The position numbers were made by a program, and so were the translations under genes. DNA of 64,000 nt from the NCBI GenBank assembly GCA_029844215.1, contig CM056733.1, positions 12,769,501-12,833,500 on the forward strand. Direction: 5' to 3'. The stretch's first letter is position 1, and every line of letters begins with the position of its first letter. This stretch comes from Przewalskia tangutica. Its lineage: Eukaryota; Streptophyta; Magnoliopsida; Solanales; Solanaceae. Shown here piece after piece: positions 24,001 to 33,000 of this stretch. The notes beneath the pieces were generated by a model, which made no database searches, was not told the DNA's origin, and saw only the letters and a list, made by a program, of their open reading frames with translations.

Positions 24001-27000
24001 CTTTCTACCTTAGCAATTCTAGAGGTAGAGAGGTTTTCACTGTTTAACATGCTTTGATTCTATTCATTTAAAATTGGGTTGAGTACAGACCTAGTACATA
24101 GTCTGAAGTATAAATCATAGTTTTATAATAAGTAAGTCACATGGATATGAGAGATCTCTTTATAAAGGCTAATCATTTTATTTACGATTACTTGTCTAAC
24201 AATTATTTGAGAATAACTGTCTAAAGACTCTGTAGGCTTTAATGTTTTATAGTAATCTAATTCTTTCTTATTCTTATTTTTAAGCTTTATTAATTTATTC
24301 TTTTCTATTGTACAGTATCTTTATATAATTATCTCTTTTAATAGTATAAAAAGAAGGATGGGTTTTCATCGGAAAATACTTTGTTAAAGAGGGTTTTGCT
24401 TTAAGCGTGGCGGCTACTATCCTTAGAGCTATTGTCCTATCAGTTAGGAGAAGTTTGTTACTGTTTCTCTTCCTATTATTACTTTAGCAGGTATCCTATG
24501 CTTACTATCTATATTCTTAGTATCAGGCAACAAGTAGAGGTTCTTACCCTAAGTACCTAGGCGATGTCGACACCAATATCCGGGTCCGGCGCTGGCACAC
24601 CCTGGCTTACGCGCTAATCCAACTAACGCTTGTGCTCACAACATCCGATCCAGTCATTACTCGGATACCATCACCTATCGGATACAGGACAACTACCTAT
24701 TACTGTAGACTAAGAGTAGAGTTTAAGCACAGGATAACAACAAAGTATGAATAGGAATGGAAACAGATAGAACTTCTAACAACCTAAGGGCGATATAGGA
24801 TGAGTTTAGCTACTCATGATGTTTAATAACATGGCTTTTTGATACCATAATAGCGGAATTCTGAGCAGATTTCTATTTGCATAAAATCTTGCAAACTCTT
24901 TAATCTTGCTGACTACAACAGATTCGGCTGAATTTTCTTCACTGTATTCCTCCTCCCGGGGTTTGGAAGAAGATTGGAGGCATCGATTTCGACAATCATA
25001 GAGGCGTTAGGATTTGGAATTCCTAGACAAGGAAGTTTCTTTACTATTTCTTTGACTTGCTTAACAGCTCTAGTTTGGTCTTCTGACCAAGGGACTAGAT
25101 TTTTCTTGAGTCTTTTATATAGTGGTTCACACACCTATCTTACTTTGGGGATAAAATCTGCTACATATTTAAGACTCCCTAAGAATCTTTGAAGCTGTGT
25201 TTTTATCAGTAATTTCATCAGGAAACTTGGTCGAGAACTCTATGGCTCTACAAATTGGTTTGTAAGTACCTTGATAAAGATCATGGCCTAAAAACCTAAT
25301 AGATGTTTGAAAGAGTTTTATCTTTTTAGCGCTTATGGCTAAACCATAACGTTAACAAAAGTATTAAGATGTTTATAGTGCTGGTCTATACTATCTGAGA
25401 ATACTAGAACATCATCAATATAGACAATTGAAAATTGACTATAAGGATTGAATATATTATTCATGATATTCTGGAATTCTGAAGGGGTATTCTTAAACCC
25501 AAATGGCATAACATTCCATTCATATTGTCCGAAAGGGACATTGAACGTTGTTTTATACTTATCTTTTTCTTCGATCTGAATCTGCCAGAATCATGACTTC
25601 ATATCGAACTTACTATAGATATTAGCTTTATAAGTCCTTTTTAATAAATCTCTTTTATTAGGTATTGGGTACCTAATCCATTTTAATACTTGAGTAAAAG
25701 GCTTATAGTTAATTACAAGCCTAGGAGCTCCTCTTTCTTTTTCTGCATTTTTATTAACATAGAAAGCGGAGCAACTCCACTGAGACTTGGAAGGTCTGAT
25801 AATCTTCTTTTGAAGAAGATCATTAACTTCCTTCTTATAGTGTTCCATGAGCTCGTGGCTCATCTGGATTGGTCTGGCTTTAGTGGGAATATCTTTTTCA
25901 CTAAAGTTATCTTCGTAGGGTAGGGTTACCACGTGCCTCTTTCTTTCCCAAAAGGCGTATAGTAATTCTGAGCAGATTTCTATTTGCATAGAATCTTGCA
26001 AACTCTTTATCTTGCTGACTACCTCCGGAGTTTTTAAAGTGGATTCTATCCTTTTAATATTAATATCTTCTTTGAGATAATTAATCTGGTTAGTTAAAAG
26101 ATGAATCCTGAAAATAGTATTTTGTTTAACACACTTACTATCTTTTGACGAAAGAGGATTTAGGTAAGGAAATACAATTTCTTTTTCTAAGGATGTGGTA
26201 TAAATACCATCTAGCTTTGCAATATAAGGTTTTATTTGGGTTATACCTAATATTATTTCTTCCGTTATATTTCTGGTAACAACAACGTCGTTTATAAAGC
26301 AAACTCCATTGTTACAGATATGGGCTTTAGAAAGCTTGAAATTAATTTTTAACCTTTCTCCTGTAGCTGAATAAAGCTTAGTAGTACTCTTTTCTAAATA
26401 TTTAGTGGGTACTAATCCTTCTGATATGCAGTTCTGATCTGCACCTGTATCAAGGAGAGCAATTTTATTAAGCGCAAAATTCTTGTTTATAACAAGTTTA
26501 ACAGGAATATGATAGCTTAAAGCTTTTACTTTTGAAATGGTTTTTATGTTAGATTGTTCAGAGTTTCTTTCGTCTCCTTTTTCTTCGTCGGAATTAGCTG
26601 CTGATATATCCTTAGAAGTTCCAGCTTCAAATATACCTTCCAATGGGTTTAACTCTTTGATTAACTTATTGGCGAAGGACTGTTTCTATAGAGCTGAGAC
26701 TTTCTTTAACTTCATTAATCTCTTTTTTAAGCTGGGATACCTCTCCTTGTAGGTCTTGCAACGTGGTATCTGTTTTAGCAGTTTTGAAATTTGTAAAACT
26801 TGTTTCATACTAAAAGGTTCGACGTCCTCCTTGGTTTATCTTTTCGATTAGTGATTAAATTTTTTAATTCAATAAGGTAGTGTTTTTTAATATCTTCGTC
26901 TTCAATATGTTCTATCATATCAAAGAAGAACTCTTGACTACTACTGGAGATAACATTGATGAATTGATTACTGCAGGTACAGATTGTGCCAGTACAACTA

Positions 27001-30000
27001 CAGTCATTACTGGAGTTGGAGCTGTCTGAACTGTAGCCTATATCTAGAGAATCTTCATCGCTGTATTCCTCATCAGAAGAACTACTAGAGTTTTCCTCTT
27101 CTAGGATAGCATAGAATTTATCTTTTATTTCAGAATTTAATTCTAATAAATTTATTTTATCTTTCTTTTTGTTAGGAGTTTTACAGTCATTGGTGGACAT
27201 GTGGCCTGATTTTCCACAATTCCAACATTTTCCCTTTTTTGAGGAAGCCTTGTAACCTGATTTACGTTTTGATGATCCTTCAGTATTGGATCTTTTTTTA
27301 TAACGTTTATACTTCTTCTTCGGAGTAATATCTTTACTTCGTTTCTTATGGGTTTTGCAGCTCTTGCTGAGGGAGCTGTTATCTTAACATAACCAAGTCT
27401 TCGCAAAAACTTCCTAATTCGTTTTTCGAAGTTTTACGTTCCTTTACGGTAAGGAGTATCTCCATTAAACTTATTCCTGATGATAGTTCTTACCTTTTCT
27501 GCAAAAAGAACAGGTCTTTCCAATAATCATGATTACAATCTTCTCTCATCATAACTTTGTTAAGGAAGATATCTTTGTACCACCTAAAATCTTGCAATTT
27601 TAGGCAGGTTAAATTGTTGAGGATTTCTAAACTTCTGCCTTGAAAGAGCTTAGGTTCTCCTACAAAGTGTTTAGCTATACAATAAAGTAAGGTAGGCGTA
27701 GCGTCTTCGCGTGTGGTTTGTCCTACTAATCCATCTTCCTTTATGGTTGGTATTATAGTAATGGCATTAAGGATGTTTGTCCTATTTTCTTCGGTAAGGC
27801 AGTTATCCCATCAATTTTTCAACATACCAGAGAATCCTGAAGTTAATATCGTAGCGATTTTTTTATTGCTATTATTCCGGATTCTAAAAGTTGTTATGGC
27901 TATACCCATTTCCTGGAGGTTGGTATAAATTTGGCCTTCTGCTAAGCCATCTATATTCCATTCTGAAATCTCTGTTCCAAAGAAGGTTGAGGCAGCCTGG
28001 TTTCGGTCGTCCTCATATTGCATATCAGGAAGGGTTGGTTTATGCCAGTAGTTTTTTCCCCAGTGTTTAGAGAGTTTATTAATATCAAAACTATTACTGG
28101 TAATGGTTTGATTGTCTCTTTATCTTTAGCTTGGATATCAAGTTCCTTCATTTTTTGATTTATTGCTTCAATCATGTCATCGCTATACTCAACCTTATTA
28201 GAAAAGGTGGGGTAGCTACTGGCTGCGAATTGGGGTATCTTGAATGGACGATAGGATTCCTCTTCAGTATTGTTTTTCGAACACTCTGGTTTATCATTCA
28301 GGATTGTTTTTCCCTTTGTTAGGGTGAGTTGGTTTGCAACCACCTGTAGTAATTGGTTGGTGTAATTGTTTTGCTGGATGATTTTATTAAGATCTTCCTT
28401 GTCAACCATTTTATTACTGTTTCCACTAGGTTTTATTTCTTTCTTGAAAGGAGAGGCTATTATGACTTCACCTTCTACAACAATCTTAATTTGCTCTACT
28501 GGTGGGATTTCAGATTCTATTGTCTTGATTTTAGTATACCATTTACTAACAATAGTGCTGAGACACTCTTTACTATTATTTGTTTGATCCGTGATTTCAA
28601 ACCACTTAAAGAATTCGATATTACAACCGACTCTTTCCATATCTTTAATCCATTGTTTCCTGAACGATATCCTAGTTTCTTCTGGATAGGATTCTACATA
28701 CCATTTTCTTTTAATGGCATGCTCAGGGCTTTTCCATAATTCTCCTAAGAGTTTATGGTTTATTTTAAATCTCTTTTCCGATTTAATCATGTCTATCCCT
28801 TTACCTTCTTTAGAAGGTTGGGAACCGCACATGTCGCTTTGAGAGGGACTGCTAGCTCCTTCCATAGGTTCGTTCATGTAATGAACCTTTGGTATGGCCT
28901 CAGTATAATCTACTCCTCTTATCTTCTGTTAAAGAACAGATTCGGCTGAATTTTCTTCATTGTATTCCTCCTCCCGGGGTTTGAAAGAAGATGCTGCGAA
29001 GGAGTATCTTGATGATGACTTAGAATTAGATCTAAGAAATTTCAAGTCAATTGATCCGTCGAGATGTTGTATTTGTTGTTCAATTTTAGAACTCTCTGGT
29101 TCAATTTTTGGTTGGGGATGGCATCGAAGTGCCATTCATCTTTGCTAAAATTTCATTCCATTTTAGCATTCTAGGAACAAAGACACTACTGTGTTCCTGG
29201 TTTGCTTCCATAAGCATGGTAGCCTTATTACTCATTAATTTAGCATTTGGGGCTAAAGTTATTTTCATTAGTCTGTAATAAACTCTGTATATTACAGCTA
29301 TTTCTTTCGTATTTATTTTACTATTCATATTTTTCGTCTTGATATTTAATGTTAAGGTATCCATAACATTTTGATCATTTATATCTACTGAGAAATTAGG
29401 ATAGCAATTAAAACATACTGGGCCTCTGGCTAAATTGCTTTGTAAGACTCCTAATAAGGAATCATCAAAGTTCAATAGTCTGGCGTCTCTTAGCAAGAGA
29501 CAAATGGGCGTGTCTAAACCTAAACGATATAAAGGTTTGACAGCAACTTGGACAAGACCTGTGTAGGAAATTAAATTTTTTTTATATCTGTTTATATCTT
29601 GAAAAGATAATAGCTTAATAATTTCTTTAGAATTATTAATAGCTATAGTAGATTCACAGGTCTTGATGTTATAATTTTTTACAAAATCAAACCTTCCGGT
29701 TTCATATACAGATTTGAAAGATTCTTTTAGAATATTCCAATTCTGTAGATATCTTTCTACCTTAGCAATTCTAGAGGTAGAGAGGTTTTCACTGTTTAAC
29801 ATGCTTTGATTCTATTCATTTAAAATTGGGTTGAGTACAGACCTAGTACATAGTCTGAAGTATAAATCATAGTTTTATAATAAGCGAAGTCTGTCATGGA
29901 TATGAGAGATCTCTTTATAAAGGCTAATCATTTTTATTTACGATTACTTGTCTAACAATTATTTGAGAATAACTGTCTAAAGATTCTGTAGGCTTTAATG

Positions 30001-33000
30001 TTTTATATTAATCTAACTCCTTTATATTCTTATTTTTAAACTTTATCAATCTATTCTTTTCTATTATACAGTCTTTATGTAATTATCTCTTCTAATAGTA
30101 TAAAAAGAAGGATGGATTTTCATCGGAAAATACTTTGTCAAAGAGGGTTTTGCTTCAAAAGTGGCGGCTACTATCCTATGCTTACTATCTATATTCTTAG
30201 TATCAGGCAACAAGTAGAGGTTCTTACCCTAAGTACCTAGGCGATGTCGACACCAATATCCGGGTCCGGCGCTGGCACACCCTGGCTTACGCGCTAATCC
30301 AACGGAACGTTTCAGGCTCGTCAACATCCGATCCAGTCATTACTCGGATACCATCACCTATCGGATATAGGACAACTACCTATTACTGTAGAGTAAGAGT
30401 AGAGTTTAAGCACGGGATAACAACAAAGTATGAATAGGAATGGAAACAGATAGAACTTCTAACAACCTAAGGGTGATACTGCTCCCTATCGTTGAAGAGA
30501 TTGAGAGGATCATAGCTATAGGTTATTTGTGTTTGGAACTTGTAAATACATGTCATACTTCTACTTAAGCTTCCATACGTAAGAGCAAATAGCTTTAATA
30601 GCATCAATTTGAAACAAATGCTAGAATATGCACTCAGAGGGTTGGAAACTTACACTCTCTTTGTCCCCATCTTTTAAGATCTTCCTGCCAGAGGAATGTC
30701 CGGGACTTTTTTGGTGCACCGCTCCCTTCTTTGGCTTTTCTGCTCCCAAGCCTCTCTTATTGTTCTTGATATAAGCTGGCACAGGTTCCAATCTGCCCTG
30801 TTGAGGCCACAAACAGATCAGAAATCTTCATATTGCAACAAAATGCAACCGAGGGTCCAAAAGTAAAGATAAATTACCTGAAGCACGTTTAATAGAAGAA
30901 TCGGATGAGCAGACCATAATATAGGCTTGTTGCTTACCTAGCCATTCTTCTAAAGGCAATGGCTATCAAATTTCCTTTTTAGGGGGAATATAATGGGGAA
31001 GGCAGGTGGTTGGTGCATGGGAATGATGAACTGCTGATGCATTTACCGCACTATGCATCAATATAGACACTATCAGGCACATGAAAAAAGAGGGAGGAAG
31101 CAAAAAAGAATGTATTCTACCAATAGCGGTCCGCAAAAAGGCTATCACTGAAGAGGGTGAGGGCAGAGAGGGGAGGAAGAGGATAGGAGAACTGGATCTA
31201 GAAGGAGAGTGAGATGTTATAAAAAGTATTAGATAAAGGTCTCTTCTTTCCAAAGAAGTAATACAATATTCAAACACGAGAACTATGAAGTTAGCATGTG
31301 GCCATTGCAAAAGAAGTTGCGAAATGAAAGAGCCAAAGCCTGATGATATAGTGCTGGTTAAATTTTTCAGGGGCATCGGCATATCTGCAGGGATAACTTT
31401 TCTATAAGATTTACATATACATTTGACTGCTTTTATATTCTTTTAATATAGGGGATGCACCTCCTCTCCGGATATACATTTTTCATTTTTTTGGGGAGCA
31501 TGAGGGGTCTCCATTAATGAAAATAGTGCAAAGTTAGCAACTGCTTGGGTATGTAGAAGTCGCTCCCCGTGATCCAGCAATGAAAAATCTTTTTTCTTCC
31601 CTTCTCATTGGTTTTTCTTTGATGAAGTCCCAAGATGAAAATCTTTAAAGGTACAACTAACAAGTTTTTTATCCTTGTATGATCAATGGGTGGGGAACTC
31701 TTTTGAGGTCACAGGCATGCTTGATTACATTTTAGACTCCAAGTAAAAGGTAGGGAGACTAAAAGGAAGCTATAGGAGTGGAGTCGTGCAAACTATGGTA
31801 ATCTCAAATCTGCAAAAAATGAAATCAGATTTGCTGGAGGAGAAAATAAACCTTACTGATTAGGAAATTGCATACAGAACCAGGTTTAAAAAAGGAAGTT
31901 GATGGAGTGACAACATATAAAGAGAAAGAGATAGCCTGAAGACAAAAATCTAGAGTAATGGCTGAAGGAAGAGATAAAAACACTAAATTTTTGCACAGAA
32001 TGGCTAACAATCGTAGAAGGGTGATCAATTGGGACAAACTTGAGGTTAATGGGGAGTTTATCTCTGATCCAGGGGGGACGAAAACTGAGATCCTACATTA
32101 TTATATGAATCTTTATACTGAAACTGAGCCCTGGAGAGCTAAAATTTAATTACTCAGAATGCCCAAGATTGTCAGAGGAGGAGGCTGTATGGTTGCAAAG
32201 ACCTTTTGAGGAAGAGGAAGCTTTGGCCAATATCAGATTTTGTGTTGTTGACAAGGCACCTGGCGGCTAGGCCAGATAGGTACTCCATGGGGATTTTCCA
32301 CAAATGTTGGGAGACTGTAAAGAAGGACTTAATGAAGACAGTGGAAAATTTCTATTCTAAATTACTTTTTGAGAGAAGTATCAATGCAACTTATATTGTT
32401 AATACCCAAAAAGAAAGGAGCTAAGGAACTTTAGACCAATCAATATCATTGGAGGTGTCTACAAGATCATCTGTAAGATGTAGAGGCTTAATGCAGTGAT
32501 AAATCACTCAGTTGATGAGCAACCAATGACATTCATTAGAGGGAGGCCGATTATGGATACAACTCCAATAGCAAATGAGTGTGTAGACTCTAGACGGAAG
32601 AGTCACAAACCTGGAATCCTATTCAATTTGGATTTAGAGAAGGACTTTGACTATGACGATTATTTAATCAAAATGATGAAGGTCTTGGGTTTTGGAAGTA
32701 AATGGCTAAATTGGATATGATTTTGCACTAGTGTTGTTAGGTTCTCTGAACTAATAAAGGCTCTCCTGAAAGCTTCGTCCCTCTCAAAGAGGTCTCAGAC
32801 AAGAATATCCCTCTCTCCTTTCCTTTTTATCCTAGCTACAGAAGGTCTTAAACATATGATCAAAAAGACAAAAGGTAAATGGATGGATAAGTGGCTTCAA
32901 GGCCTCTAACAGTCCTGGCTGCAATCTGGACATGTCCCATCTACTATTATATGTTGATGACTCTCTAATCATGTGTGAAGCTAAGGTTGACCAATTGAGA

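Larger units (their letters stand above)
20843..24860 (-). mobile_element. Endogenous pararetrovirus fragment B2, minus strand, internally deleted
   Basis: Read 5' to 3' on the minus strand: PBS (24847-24836), leader, movement protein (24050-23412), N-terminal ORF2 (about 23400-22640), then a direct jump into the downstream ORF (22615-21700), promoter (TATATAAG at 21214-21207), a second PBS (21019-21008) and a stub of leader to 20843. Coat protein, protease, RT and RNase H are missing. This is more than one genome unit around the circle, with one large deletion. Confidence 0.82.
24861..30483 (-). mobile_element. Endogenous pararetrovirus fragment B1, minus strand, nearly whole coding set
   Basis: 5' to 3' on the minus strand: leader, movement protein, ORF2, coat-protein region with basic stretch and CCHC knuckle, protease, RT, beginning of RNase H. 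The 5' end is cut in the leader at 30483, next to ordinary intron sequence. The 3' end is the scrambled junction at 24975. It is the best-preserved copy but has many frame breaks. Confidence 0.85.
12090..30653 (-). other. Intron 3 of the G-patch gene (18564 bases)
   Basis: Donor GTAAGT at 30653, acceptor TTTGTTCAG ending at 12090. It contains, in coordinate order: a SINE, a hAT remnant split by a MITE, a truncated chromovirus, and about 13 kb of pararetroviral sequence. The reading frame joins perfectly across the intron. A transcript test is needed to know whether it is still spliced efficiently. Confidence 0.78.

Noticed and set aside
24540..24660. GC-rich leader segment as a structured RNA gene
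   Set aside because: It occurs only in the viral leaders (also at 30220-30340) and has no tRNA or known RNA fold that I can verify by eye.
28131..28739. Plus-strand frames of 63, 73 and 128 codons across fragment B1
   Set aside because: Shadows of the minus-strand viral ORF2.
30966..31382. A 138-codon minus-strand frame in intron 2
   Set aside because: Same strand as the host gene but without any recognised domain or splice link; likely chance. Exons 2 and 3 join in frame without it.
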